Assembly: GCA_963704825.1 (NCBI GenBank)
Contig: CAVPHV010000018.1
Location: forward strand, 186,001-250,000
Length of the DNA stretch: 64,000 nt
From: CAVPHV01 sp963704825
GTDB taxonomy: Bacteria > Actinomycetota > Acidimicrobiia > Spongiisociales > UBA5794
Direction: 5' to 3'
Positions within the stretch are counted from its first letter, which is position 1. Each line of letters opens with the position of its first letter. Shown here piece after piece: positions 34,979-43,744 of this stretch. The notes under the pieces are model-generated. The model was not told the DNA's origin. It was given only the letters and a program-made list of their open reading frames with translations, and searched no databases. The position numbers and the translations under genes are program-made.

Positions 34979-35716
34979 TTACAACGCCAACCCACCGTCG
35001 ACCACGATGGTCTGTCCGGTGATGTAGGCGGCGCCGTCGGAAGCAAGATAGCCAACCGCCGACGCCACTTCTTCGGGTCGGCCGAGCCGACCAAGACTGA
35101 TTCTCTCTGTCGCCGCTTCCTGGACCGCTTCACCGAGGTCGGCGGTCATGTCGGTGGCCACAAACCCGGGCGCCACGACGTTCGCCGTGATGCCGCGCGT
35201 TCCAATCTCTTTTGCCAGCGACTTCGTGAAGCCGATGATGCCGGCCTTCGCCGCTGCATAGTTGGCTTGTCCCGGGTTCCCGGCTATCCCAGAGACCGAA
35301 CTGACCGAGATAACCCTTCCCCACTTGGCCCGCAACATGCCGCGCAGCGCGGCCTTCGAGCAAAGGTACACCGATCGCAAGTTGGTGGTGATGACCTCAT
35401 CCCAGGCCTCCACCTTCATCCGCAGCATGAGATCGTCGCGCGTGATTCCGGCGTTGTTCACCAGTACTGCGACAGGACCGAGTTCATCGGCGACGGTCTC
35501 GAACATGGCGGCAACGGCGGATTCGTCACCCACATCGGCGCCGACGGGGATGGCGCGGCCGCCGCCCGCAACGATGGCATCGACGACCTCAGCCGCCGCC
35601 GCGGCATTCGAGGCGTAGTTCACCGCGACCACGTGGCCGTCGGCAGCCAGCTGCAGCGCGATCGCCCGCCCGATTCCGCGCGAGCCTCCCGTCACCAGAG
35701 CCACCCGAGCGGTCAT
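34979..35716 (-). CDS. fabG: 3-oxoacyl-ACP reductase
   Basis: 245-residue NADPH-dependent short-chain dehydrogenase. The cofactor site is 'VTGGSRGIGRAIALQ', followed by 'NNAGITRDDLMLRM'. The catalytic Ser-Tyr-Lys are in 'ISVSSVSGIAGNPGQANYAA' and the following 'AKAG'. 'ITANVVAPGFVATDM' and the C-terminal 'ITGQTIVVDGGLAL' are classical FabG. Its ATG overlaps the fabH stop by four bases, showing coupling. Confidence 0.96.
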   Translation of the reverse strand: MTARVALVTGGSRGIGRAIALQLAADGHVVAVNYASNAAAAAEVVDAIVAGGGRAIPVGADVGDESAVAAMFETVADELGPVAVLVNNAGITRDDLMLRMKVEAWDEVITTNLRSVYLCSKAALRGMLRAKWGRVISVSSVSGIAGNPGQANYAAAKAGIIGFTKSLAKEIGTRGITANVVAPGFVATDMTADLGEAVQEAATERISLGRLGRPEEVASAVGYLASDGAAYITGQTIVVDGGLAL

Positions 35717-36786
35717 AGCAGCCCCCGAACGTGCATCTTCTGGCGTTCGAGCAAGAGGTCCAGCCCGGTCTTGTCTGTGGGTGGCAGTGCTGCGTCGCTT
35801 TCGGCGATTGGGTCGATGCGGTCGCCCCAGCGCAGTGCGGCGGCTCCCCAGGTCAGGCCACCACCGAAGGCGACCAGCGCAACAACGGCTCCCGGTACGA
35901 TCCGACCCTCGGCGAGAGCTTCAGTCAGGGCGATCGGAATACTGGCAGCCGAGGTATTGCCGTATGAGGCGATGTTGATGAACACCTTGTCCGGGGAGAG
36001 CTTCATCCGCCGGGCGATAGCGTCGATGATGCGCTCGTTCGCCTGATGCGGGATCAATATGTCGACGTCGCTGAGTTCGAGACCGGCATCGGCGATCACC
36101 TTGCCGGCGGCTTCGCCCATCTGGACAACGGCGTTGCGGAACACCTCGCGCCCGTCCATGTAGATGCGACCGTTGGTCTCCTCGGGGTCGGGGTCCTCAG
36201 TGCCGGACCCGGGCACGGTCAAGATCTTGGCGAGACGGCCGTCGGTTCCCAGCATCGCCGACAGCACCCCGTCGGGGCCATCGGTCGCCTCGAGCACGAC
36301 GGCACCTGCGCCGTCGCCGAACAACACGGCGGTCGACCGGTCCTCAACATCGAGCAGCGGCGAGAACTTCTCGGAACCAATCAGAAGCACGCGACTGGCG
36401 CTCCCGGACGCCACCATGGCGTTGGCAAGATTGAGCCCGTAGACGAAGCCGCTGCAGGCGGCATTCACATCGACGGCGGGGGCGTTGCGGGCGCCGATCT
36501 TGGCCTGCACGAATGACGCCGCCGAGGGAATGATCCGGTCGGGAGTGCAGGTCGCCAAAACGAGGAGATCGATGTCCTCCGGTTCCAAGCCCGCGGCGGC
36601 AATGGCATGTTTGCCGGCGACCGCGGCCATGTCCGAAGTCTCCATATGGGTGATGCGCCGCTCCTTGATACCGGTCCGGGTGGTGATCCACTCGTCGGTG
36701 GTATCCATCACGGTCTCGAGGTCGGCGTTGCTCAACACCGCCGGTGGGACACATTTGCCCCATCCAGTGATCGTGGCCCTTCTCAC
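35713..36786 (-). CDS. fabH: 3-oxoacyl-ACP synthase III (KAS III)
   Basis: 357-residue initiating condensing enzyme that joins acyl-CoA to malonyl-ACP. Catalytic residues are Cys in 'DVNAACSGFVYGLN', His in 'LIPHQANERIIDAI' and Asn in 'IASYGNTSAASIPIAL'. 'TTDEWITTRTGIKERR' is the typical N-terminal segment. It is longer than the usual 310-330 by a C-terminal extension of about 30 residues ('DKTGLDLLLERQKMHVRGLL'). I chose GTG 36786, which has GGAGGG at the right distance; the longer frame upstream overlaps the fabD 3' end. Confidence 0.94.
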   Translation of the reverse strand: MRRATITGWGKCVPPAVLSNADLETVMDTTDEWITTRTGIKERRITHMETSDMAAVAGKHAIAAAGLEPEDIDLLVLATCTPDRIIPSAASFVQAKIGARNAPAVDVNAACSGFVYGLNLANAMVASGSASRVLLIGSEKFSPLLDVEDRSTAVLFGDGAGAVVLEATDGPDGVLSAMLGTDGRLAKILTVPGSGTEDPDPEETNGRIYMDGREVFRNAVVQMGEAAGKVIADAGLELSDVDILIPHQANERIIDAIARRMKLSPDKVFINIASYGNTSAASIPIALTEALAEGRIVPGAVVALVAFGGGLTWGAAALRWGDRIDPIAESDAALPPTDKTGLDLLLERQKMHVRGLL

Positions 36787-36811
36787 GGGCTTCCCTCCCT
36801 CCGATCGGACC

Positions 36812-37738
36812 TCATTGTACGTTGAGCGCTTCGGCAATCGCGGGTATGTCGTCGAGTACCGACACAACGAGCACCGCGGCGCCGGGCACCGTGCGCTTCA
36901 CCATTCCGGCGGTGACGTCGCCCGGACCGACGTGGACAAAGGTGTCGACGCCGGCCGCCGCCATCGCCTCCAGGCTCGCGGCGAACCGCACCGGACTGAC
37001 CAATTGCTCTTCGAGATTGGTCGCAACCTCGGTGACCGGCCCGCCGGTGGCATTGGCGTAGACCGGAAACCGTGGCGGAGCGAAGGCGGTCGCACTCAGC
37101 GCCGCAGCCAGGCGCTCAGCCGCCACGGCCATATAGGGAGAGTGGAACGCACCAGCCACCTTGAGCGGCATGGCACGGCGGACACCGAGATCCCGCCCGT
37201 TGGCAACGACCCACTCGATGTCTTCGGCCCCGCCGGCGACAACAATCTGACCAGGGGCATTGAGATTCGCCACCCAGAGGCGGCCCCCGGCGTCTCGCCT
37301 GGTGGCCGCAACCGTTTCGGCTGTGGCCTCGTCTACGCCAATCAGCGCCGCCATGCCGGAGTCCGCGAGTTGGGCGGCTACATCCATGGCAGCACCGCGA
37401 GCGGCGACGAGTCGAAGCCCGGTGGAGAAGTCGAATACGCCCGAGGCCGCCAACGCGGTGTACTCGCCGAGGGAATGGCCGGCGGCGGCAACCGGGTCGA
37501 ACCCCACCGCATTGCGAAGAGCCTCCCACAGCGCGTACGCAGTGGCGTAGAGCGCCGGCTGGGCTCGGTCGGTTCGAGTCAAGTCCTCTTCCGGTCCGAC
37601 CGCGCACAACTCCTGCAATGACCAGCCAAGCGCGGCGTCTGCCGCAGTTCCCAGCAAGTCGGGTCGGGCGGCGAACACGTCGGCGCCCATGCCGACAAAC
37701 TGGCTACCTTGGCCTGGAAAGAGAACGGCGTACGACAT
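36812..37738 (-). CDS. fabD: Malonyl-CoA:ACP acyltransferase
   Basis: 308-residue acyltransferase that loads malonyl groups onto ACP. The N terminus 'AVLFPGQGSQFVGMG', nucleophile Ser in 'AAGHSLGEYTALAASG', and His in 'VAGAFHSPYMAVAAERL' are all present. The start ATG 37738 gives the canonical beginning; the open frame upstream on the same strand is shadow of the divergent 37847 gene. It is the first gene of the fab operon, 25 bp upstream of fabH. Confidence 0.96.
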   Translation of the reverse strand: MSYAVLFPGQGSQFVGMGADVFAARPDLLGTAADAALGWSLQELCAVGPEEDLTRTDRAQPALYATAYALWEALRNAVGFDPVAAAGHSLGEYTALAASGVFDFSTGLRLVAARGAAMDVAAQLADSGMAALIGVDEATAETVAATRRDAGGRLWVANLNAPGQIVVAGGAEDIEWVVANGRDLGVRRAMPLKVAGAFHSPYMAVAAERLAAALSATAFAPPRFPVYANATGGPVTEVATNLEEQLVSPVRFAASLEAMAAAGVDTFVHVGPGDVTAGMVKRTVPGAAVLVVSVLDDIPAIAEALNVQ

Positions 37739-37846
37739 CTGGAATACGACCTGGTCGGGGCGGGAACGGTTACGAATGGCGAGTATGGCCCGGAATTGGT
37801 GCGGTGGAGGCTCAATCTCTCGTGACCACCTTCCGATGCAGAGGGG

Positions 37847-38521
37847 ATGAAGGCCACGCTGTTGCTTGTGGTGGTCGCCTTCGCGGGCCTGATCTGGCTC
37901 AATCGCGCCGCCGGACCAAGCGTCGACCCCGACGTTGGGGTGCGCGTCATCGCCGCCGATCCGGTTCGGCTCGTGCTCCCGATCAATCCCGATCCCAACA
38001 TCATCGTGGCCGGGATCTCCGGCGAACTTCGGGCAGCCGCCGACTCGGAATCGAGCCCTGCCCTGAGCCGAGAACTCGATCGCATTGCCGGCGACACCGA
38101 GTATCTGACCTGGCTGGCCGACACCGGAGCCAGCCACTTCGCATCCGGCGAGGCGGTCGCCCTCGCCTACGCCCTCTACAACGTCGACATCACCAAGGAC
38201 CCGGTCGTCCTGACCTCGGTCACCGCTGAACTCGTCCCGCAATACGGCTCGGTTGGATACTCCGCGGACCACGAGAATGGTCATGCTTTCATCAACGAGG
38301 AAGTCGCCCGTCGCTGCGGCGGGGCCATCGTCAGGGAGGCGGCGACCGCGGGCCTGCGGGGTAGTCGTCTCGAGGCGACAATCATCGCGAAGCTGCGCGA
38401 AGTGGGTGACCGCGCCCACGGCATCTACCACGGCTATGTCAACAGCGGCTATGTCACCAACCACATCAGGTACGCTCGCCAGGCGGCCGAGGAGGCCCTC
38501 GTCGAGATGTGCACCGGATAG
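37847..38521 (+). CDS. Membrane-anchored protein with HExxH-like motif, unknown function
   Basis: 224-residue protein with an N-terminal hydrophobic anchor (residues 3-19) and an exported domain. No family recognised. Residues 142-146 read HENGH inside 'SADHENGHAFINEEVARRC', which matches the HExxH zinc-protease pattern, with more acidic residues 5-6 positions later; no clear third zinc ligand (for example GxxNEGxxD or HxxGxxH) can be assigned. A second possible feature is two Cys (157 and 222). It is divergent from the fab operon, with 108 bp between starts. Confidence 0.6.
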   Translation: MKATLLLVVVAFAGLIWLNRAAGPSVDPDVGVRVIAADPVRLVLPINPDPNIIVAGISGELRAAADSESSPALSRELDRIAGDTEYLTWLADTGASHFASGEAVALAYALYNVDITKDPVVLTSVTAELVPQYGSVGYSADHENGHAFINEEVARRCGGAIVREAATAGLRGSRLEATIIAKLREVGDRAHGIYHGYVNSGYVTNHIRYARQAAEEALVEMCTG

Positions 38522-38638
38522 CTGTGTGCTTGCACAGCACCCACTCTGGGTCAACAATGGCCCCGCTACTGACTGGAGAACCACCCGACCGGGTCGCCCA
38601 ACCGCTGGCTGCGGCCCGTTCATTCACCTGAAGGCACC

Positions 38639-40795
38639 ATGAAGAAGATCCCCGAAATGTTCAATGAGATTTGGGCTGGGCCAAAGGCCCCGTTCTACGT
38701 TCCCCCCGAGTTTCACCGCATCCACGACCTCGCGTACAACCTGTGGTGGTCGTGGAATCCGCTCGCGGGCGAACTCTGGGGCCGGATCGACCCACTGCGA
38801 TGGGCGGCAAACCGCAACCCACTCTCCATGCTCCCCGTCGTTGAGCGTCAGACCTGGGAAGCACTTGTCGCCAACGTCAGCTTCAACCAACTCTACGACG
38901 AGGTCACCGAACTCTTCGATGACTACCTTGCCGGAGAGCACACCTGGTACACGAAGAATCACGACGGCGCATTTGAGGACCCGATCGCCTATCTCTGCGC
39001 CGAATTCGGGATCAACCAGAAACTCCGCCTGTACTCGGGTGGTCTCGGGGTATTGGCAGGAGATCACGTCAAGGCCGCTTCCGACCTCGGCCTGCCGATG
39101 GTTGCCGTGGGCCTGCTCTACCGACGTGGCTACTTCCAGCAGGCCGTCGATCCCGATGGCAATCAGCAAGCGACCTACCTCCCCTTCGAGACTGCGCGCC
39201 GACCAGTGCGCGAGGTGCTCGACCGCCACACCGGCCGCCCGCTACGAGTGACGGTGCAGCTTCCGGGCCGCGACGTCTCGGTCGGCGCCTGGCGAGTCGA
39301 TGTCGGCCGAATCCCCGTACTGCTGCTCGACACCGACCTTCCGGAAAACGATCCGGCCGACCGCCCGATAACCCACATCCTCTACGTGCGGGGCCGAGAG
39401 ATGCGCTTCTGCCAGGAAATCGTGCTCGGCATCGGCGGTGCCCGCATGCTGCGGGCCCTCGACATCGACCCATCGGTGTGGCACGTCAACGAGGGTCACG
39501 CCGCGCTGAGCCTCCTGGAGCGAGTCAGCCGGCGCATCCAGGCCGGTGAAAGCTACGAGGGGGCCGCCGCAGGGGTCGTTGAGAACACCCTCTTCACGCT
39601 GCACACCCCGGTGCCCGCCGGCAATGAAGTCTTCGACCTCGCCATGGCGAAGCACTACCTCCACGGCACCTTGCCCGGGATCGACGACAAGATCCTCAGC
39701 GAATCCTCCCGCGCCCACGATCACGACGAAGGTCGATTCGACATGGGGGCCTTGGCGATTCGTCTCTCTTCGATCACCAATGGGGTGTCCCAACGTCACG
39801 GCGAAATCGCCACCCGAGACTGGAGCCATCTCATCGGCGGCCCTGCCATCGGGATCACCAACGGGATGCACCCCCAAACCTGGGTAGGCCGCAACATGGC
39901 CAGGCTGTATCACAAGACGGTCGGCGAGGTCTGGGACCAAGAGGTCATCGACCACGATTCGTGGGACAAGGTGCGCGATATTCCGGCTGCCGACCTGTGG
40001 CGGGCTCACGAAACGCAGAAGGCGATCATGCTGCGAGCGCTGCGCTCCCGGTTGCGCCAGCAGTACGCCCGTCACGGCCACAGCCCGGACCGGCTCCGCT
40101 GGCTCGACGAACAGTTGCCCGCCGACCGGCTGACGCTGGTGTTCGCCAGGCGATTCGCCACCTACAAACGAGCCGGGCTGATCTTCAGCGACCCGGGGCG
40201 GACCCGCGCCATCTTGACCAACCCGGATCGCCCGGTCCAGGTGTTGTTCGCCGGCAAGGCCCACCCCGCCGACCGCGAGGGTCAGGGTCTGATCCGCTGG
40301 GTGGTGGAGATGTCCAACAGCCACGAACTTGCCGGCCACATCTTTTTCGTCGAGAACTACGACATGGAACTCGGCGCCTCGCTGGTGGCCGGCGCCGACG
40401 TCTGGCTCAACAATCCACGCCCTCCCAACGAAGCGAGCGGCACCTCAGGAATGAAGGCTGCTGCCAACGGCGGCCTCAACCTCTCCGTGCTCGATGGCTG
40501 GTGGGTCGAAGGCTTCAACGGCAAGAACGGGTGGGGGTTCTCTGAGCACTCCAATTCCGACGCCGAGGATGCCGGGATCCTCTACCACCTGCTCGAGAGC
40601 GAGGTCATCCCCACGTTCTACGACCGGGACGAGGACGGCATCCCCCAGGCGTGGGTGGAGATGATGAAGGAATCCATTGTTTCGGCGCTTCCCGATTTCT
40701 CGACGCAGCGGATGCTGGTCGACTACAGCGAAGCGGCCTACCTGCCGCTGGCAAGGAAGCCCCGGCCGAAAGTCCCAACCCGAAAGGGCAAGTAA
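38639..40795 (+). CDS. glgP: Glycogen/alpha-glucan phosphorylase
   Basis: 718-residue phosphorylase of the actinobacterial DUF3417 type, which releases glucose-1-phosphate from glycogen or maltodextrin. The pyridoxal-phosphate lysine lies in 'NEASGTSGMKAAANGG', the substrate loop in 'RFATYKRAGLIFSDPGR' and 'GKAHPADREGQGLIRW'. The DUF3417 N terminus is 'PEFHRIHDLAYNLWWSWNP'. The last 17 residues are a basic tail encoded by the first unit of a 65-bp tandem repeat, so the original C terminus may have been different. The ATG is preceded by a GAAGG ribosome-binding site. Confidence 0.95.
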   Translation: MKKIPEMFNEIWAGPKAPFYVPPEFHRIHDLAYNLWWSWNPLAGELWGRIDPLRWAANRNPLSMLPVVERQTWEALVANVSFNQLYDEVTELFDDYLAGEHTWYTKNHDGAFEDPIAYLCAEFGINQKLRLYSGGLGVLAGDHVKAASDLGLPMVAVGLLYRRGYFQQAVDPDGNQQATYLPFETARRPVREVLDRHTGRPLRVTVQLPGRDVSVGAWRVDVGRIPVLLLDTDLPENDPADRPITHILYVRGREMRFCQEIVLGIGGARMLRALDIDPSVWHVNEGHAALSLLERVSRRIQAGESYEGAAAGVVENTLFTLHTPVPAGNEVFDLAMAKHYLHGTLPGIDDKILSESSRAHDHDEGRFDMGALAIRLSSITNGVSQRHGEIATRDWSHLIGGPAIGITNGMHPQTWVGRNMARLYHKTVGEVWDQEVIDHDSWDKVRDIPAADLWRAHETQKAIMLRALRSRLRQQYARHGHSPDRLRWLDEQLPADRLTLVFARRFATYKRAGLIFSDPGRTRAILTNPDRPVQVLFAGKAHPADREGQGLIRWVVEMSNSHELAGHIFFVENYDMELGASLVAGADVWLNNPRPPNEASGTSGMKAAANGGLNLSVLDGWWVEGFNGKNGWGFSEHSNSDAEDAGILYHLLESEVIPTFYDRDEDGIPQAWVEMMKESIVSALPDFSTQRMLVDYSEAAYLPLARKPRPKVPTRKGK

Positions 40796-40936
40796 CGCGG
40801 CAGGCCCTGCCGCTGGCAAGGAAGCCCCGACCGAAAGTCCCAACCCGAAAGGGCAAGTAACGCGGCAGGCCCTGCCGCTGGCAAGGAAGCCCCGGCCGAA
40901 AGCCCCAACCCGAAAGGGCAAGTAACGCGGCAGGCG
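40742..40936 (+). repeat. Three tandem copies of a 65-bp unit at the glgP 3' end
   Basis: Units at 40742-40806, 40807-40871 and 40872-40936, nearly identical (one or two base differences). Each encodes the peptide LPLARKPRPKVPTRKGK followed by TAA; the first is the real glgP end, the other two lie after the stop. Each junction contains the palindrome gcggcaggccctgccgc, a strong hairpin between convergent genes. Unit length (65) is not a multiple of three. Confidence 0.93.
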
Positions 40937-40947
40937 TTGCCGGACCT

Positions 40948-42120
40948 CTAGAGCCGGGTCAGGGCATGGCGAATCCCGCGCACCGCTTGGCCGACCCTGT
41001 GCTCGTTCTCGACGAGCGCAAAGCGGACGTGGCGGTCGCCTGAGGGGCCGAACCCGACGCCGGGGCTGACGGCAACCTTGGCTTCCCGCAGCAGGTGGAT
41101 CGAAAAGTCGACGGAACTCATTTCGGCGTAGGGCGCCGGAATCTCGGCCCAGACGAACATGGTGCCTTGGGGTTTGGGCACCTTCCATCCCGCCCGGTTC
41201 AATCCGTCGACCAAGATGTCGCGCCGCCGCTTATACCGCGCGTTGACCTCGCCGATGTAGTCATCGCCCTCATTGAGGGCGATGATCGAGGCGATCTGGA
41301 TGGGTTGGAACGTGCCGTAGTCGAGATATGACTTGAGCTTGGCGAGCGCCGCCACCATTTCCGGATTGCCGACGACGAAGCCGACCCGCCACCCGGCCAT
41401 CGAGTGACTCTTGGAGAGGGTGTACAACTCGACGCCGACATCTTTGGCTCCGGGTACCTGGAGCAGGCTGGGCGGCCGGTAACCGTCAAAGTGGATGTCG
41501 GCGTAGGCGAAGTCGTGCACCAGCATGACCTCGTGCTCCTGGGCGAAGCGCACGAGGCGCTCGAAGAACTCCAGATCGACGCAGGCCGTCGTCGGGTTGT
41601 GTGGGAACGAAGTCAGGATGACCCGTGGCTTCGGCCAGGTATCGAGAAACACCTGGTGCATGTCTTCGAAGAAGTCGGCCTCGAGTGAGAGATGGACCCG
41701 CCGCACCTCGGCACCGGCCAGTACCGGGGCGTAGATGTGGATCGGGTAGGAGGGCTCAGGAACCAGTGCGACATCGCCCGGCTGGACCAGCGTCCACATC
41801 AGATGGGAAAGGCCCTCTTTGGCCCCGATGGTGCTGATCACTTCTCGATCCGGGTCGATTTCGACGCCGAACCGGCGGCGGTATCGGCCTGCAACTGCTT
41901 TGCGGAGGTTGGGCAGGCCCCGCGAGGCCGAGTAGCCATGATTGCGCTCGTTTCGGGCGGCCTCCACCAGCTTCTCGACGACCAGCGGGGGCGATGCGAT
42001 GTCCGGGTTCCCAAAGCCGAGGTCGATCACATCCTCGCCCGCCCGCCGCGCCTCGATCTTCAGATCGTTGACTTGGGCAAACACATATGGGGGCAGATTG
42101 TTGATACGCCGGAATTCCAT
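40948..42120 (-). CDS. Class I/II aminotransferase, AlaC/LL-DAP aminotransferase-like
   Basis: 390-residue PLP-dependent aminotransferase. The PLP lysine is in 'YTLSKSHSMAGWRVGF'; 'GFGNPDIASPP', 'GAKEGLSHLMWTLVQPGD' and 'SFPHNPTTACVDLEF' are the other cofactor and substrate segments. The start 'MEFRRINNLPPYVFAQVNDL' matches glutamate-pyruvate (alanine) aminotransferases and is used here (ATG 42120), although the frame continues upstream. A role in alanine synthesis is most likely; other substrates are possible. It is convergent with glgP. Confidence 0.9.
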   Translation of the reverse strand: MEFRRINNLPPYVFAQVNDLKIEARRAGEDVIDLGFGNPDIASPPLVVEKLVEAARNERNHGYSASRGLPNLRKAVAGRYRRRFGVEIDPDREVISTIGAKEGLSHLMWTLVQPGDVALVPEPSYPIHIYAPVLAGAEVRRVHLSLEADFFEDMHQVFLDTWPKPRVILTSFPHNPTTACVDLEFFERLVRFAQEHEVMLVHDFAYADIHFDGYRPPSLLQVPGAKDVGVELYTLSKSHSMAGWRVGFVVGNPEMVAALAKLKSYLDYGTFQPIQIASIIALNEGDDYIGEVNARYKRRRDILVDGLNRAGWKVPKPQGTMFVWAEIPAPYAEMSSVDFSIHLLREAKVAVSPGVGFGPSGDRHVRFALVENEHRVGQAVRGIRHALTRL

Positions 42121-42158
42121 GGCGCCAGCGTACTGGCGGGTGACCACTTCGCTGCGGA

Positions 42159-42593
42159 TCAGCCGCCCGACTCGACCAGCCGTTTCAGCGAGGCCGGCAC
42201 GAACTCGCTCCCCCACTCCATGAGGGCCATCACCATCTCGAGACCGTCCTCGCTGCCGCCCCACAATTCGGCCAGCACGGTGGGTTCGACACCGCGCATG
42301 AGGTAGTCGACCGAGAAGGCCGCGACGAGCGCGTCATCCATCTTCCCAACGATGGGAAAGAACCTGCCCGGGATCAGGTCGATCGGTGACGCAACGTAGG
42401 CGAGCGCACCGGCCAGGACCAGTTTGCGACGGCGCGACACTCGCGGATCGCGCAGCAGCCGGTAGACCAGCGTGGCCAGGTGGGGGCCGGCCAGCAAAAC
42501 TTCGCCGATCACGGCTCGCTTGGACCGCCGTGGCCGCGGCTCGGCCAGGTCTGGACCCCACTCCGGCATCTCGTGGTTTGGGAACTCAGCCAT
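42159..42593 (-). CDS. DUF1232 domain protein
   Basis: 144-residue protein with the DUF1232 signature 'LAYVASPIDLIPGRFFPIVG' followed by 'MDDALVAAF' (residues 66-93). Two short hydrophobic segments suggest membrane association. The N-terminal 25 residues are acidic and proline-rich. It lies 12 bp downstream of the ROK kinase gene on the same strand, probably as the last gene of that operon. No molecular function is known for the family. Confidence 0.9.
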   Translation of the reverse strand: MAEFPNHEMPEWGPDLAEPRPRRSKRAVIGEVLLAGPHLATLVYRLLRDPRVSRRRKLVLAGALAYVASPIDLIPGRFFPIVGKMDDALVAAFSVDYLMRGVEPTVLAELWGGSEDGLEMVMALMEWGSEFVPASLKRLVESGG

Positions 42594-42605
42594 GGCGCCG
42601 CGCCG

Positions 42606-43550
42606 TCAGCTCAGCAGGAGGCGGCCGGTGACGAGGTCTTCCGCCAACATGGCGGCGCCGACTGCGCCGGCTGCCGGGCCCAACCCCGCCACCAAGATCG
42701 GAGGCAGCATTCGGTGGGTACCACCGTGGAGGGCATCGGCGGCGACTCGCCGAGCCGGGCCGAGCAAGGATTCGCCCACAGAACCAAGTCCACCGCCCAC
42801 GATCACGATCTCGGGGTCGAAGATCGCGATCAGGTTGCACAGTCCACGGCCCAGGTCGGCGCCGACCTGGGCGACAAGGCCGCGGGCGGTTTCGTCGCCG
42901 GCGTCGGCCGCCGCAGTGATGATCTCGCCGGTCAGTTCCTGGTCCCGCAGCCGATGCGCCAGCGGCCCGTCCGGGTTCTGCGCCAGCATGACGCGGGCCA
43001 GCCTGACGAGGGCCGGGCCGCTTGCCGCTGTCTCCCAGCAACCTTGCTTGCCACATCCACAGCGCGCCCCTCCGGGTTCGTACAGGGCATGACCCCATTC
43101 GCCGGCGAATGACAATCCACGATGGATGGTGCCGTCGAGAATGATGGCGCCTCCGATGCCGGTACCGAGGGTGACGAACAGCAGGTCGCGGTAGCCACGG
43201 CCGGCGCCCAGGTGTAGCTCGCCCCAAGCGCCGGCGTTGGCGTCGTTGTCGACCACCACCGGGACGCCGAACTCGGCCTGGATCTCGTCGCGCATCGGCA
43301 CCCGGGTCCCGGCGACGTGCGGACCCCACACAAAAACTCCATCGGGCCATTGCACCAGCCCGGCGACACCGATTCCGATCCCCTCGACGTCGTCGCTCAT
43401 CAGCGTGCGGACCGCATCGATCGCCGCGCTGGAGAGCTCTTCAGGCGCCTCGGGCACCGAATGCAGGGTCTGGGCAATCACATCGTTGTTCTCGACGCGG
43501 ACGACCAGCATCTTGGTCCCGCCCATGTCGACGCCAATGGTGGTGGCCAT
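42606..43550 (-). CDS. glk: ROK family sugar kinase, probably glucokinase
   Basis: 314-residue ROK kinase. ATP-binding 'GVDMGGTKMLVVRVENN', catalytic Asp in 'VVVDNDANAGAWGE', sugar-binding 'EWGHALYEPGG', and the zinc motif CGCGKQGCWE are all intact. The length and the lack of an N-terminal helix-turn-helix make it an enzyme, not a NagC-type repressor. Glucokinase is the usual activity of this type in Actinobacteria and fits the nearby phosphorylase. The ATG at 43550 follows the small gene by 2 bp. Confidence 0.92.
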   Translation of the reverse strand: MATTIGVDMGGTKMLVVRVENNDVIAQTLHSVPEAPEELSSAAIDAVRTLMSDDVEGIGIGVAGLVQWPDGVFVWGPHVAGTRVPMRDEIQAEFGVPVVVDNDANAGAWGELHLGAGRGYRDLLFVTLGTGIGGAIILDGTIHRGLSFAGEWGHALYEPGGARCGCGKQGCWETAASGPALVRLARVMLAQNPDGPLAHRLRDQELTGEIITAAADAGDETARGLVAQVGADLGRGLCNLIAIFDPEIVIVGGGLGSVGESLLGPARRVAADALHGGTHRMLPPILVAGLGPAAGAVGAAMLAEDLVTGRLLLS

Positions 43551-43552
43551 GC

Positions 43553-43744
43553 CTACTCCAGTTCGATCTTGGTGGGACCTTCGTCGTCGATGGGAACGGT
43601 GTCCCGACGTACCCGCACGACTTCGTCGAGGAATGCCGCGACCCCGGCGACAACTTCGTAGCCGGCGCGCAGCATGTGCAATCCTGCCCGCTGGAAGCCC
43701 ATCTTGACCCGGCCCCGCCGCACGCGCTCTCTCTCGTCGCTCAT
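43553..43744 (-). CDS. Small helical protein in the ArsA/ROK operon
   Basis: 63-residue protein, basic N terminus ('SDERERVRRGRVKMGFQRAG') and acidic C terminus, predicted helical. No family is recognised. Its ATG overlaps the stop of the ArsA-like gene by four bases and its stop lies 2 bp before the ROK start, so it is squeezed into a co-translated series, which is the main reason to believe it. Function unknown. Confidence 0.55.
   Translation of the reverse strand: MSDERERVRRGRVKMGFQRAGLHMLRAGYEVVAGVAAFLDEVVRVRRDTVPIDDEGPTKIELE

Noticed and set aside
40742..40936. Tandem repeat considered as a CRISPR array
   Set aside because: Units are contiguous with no variable spacers, and the first is part of glgP.
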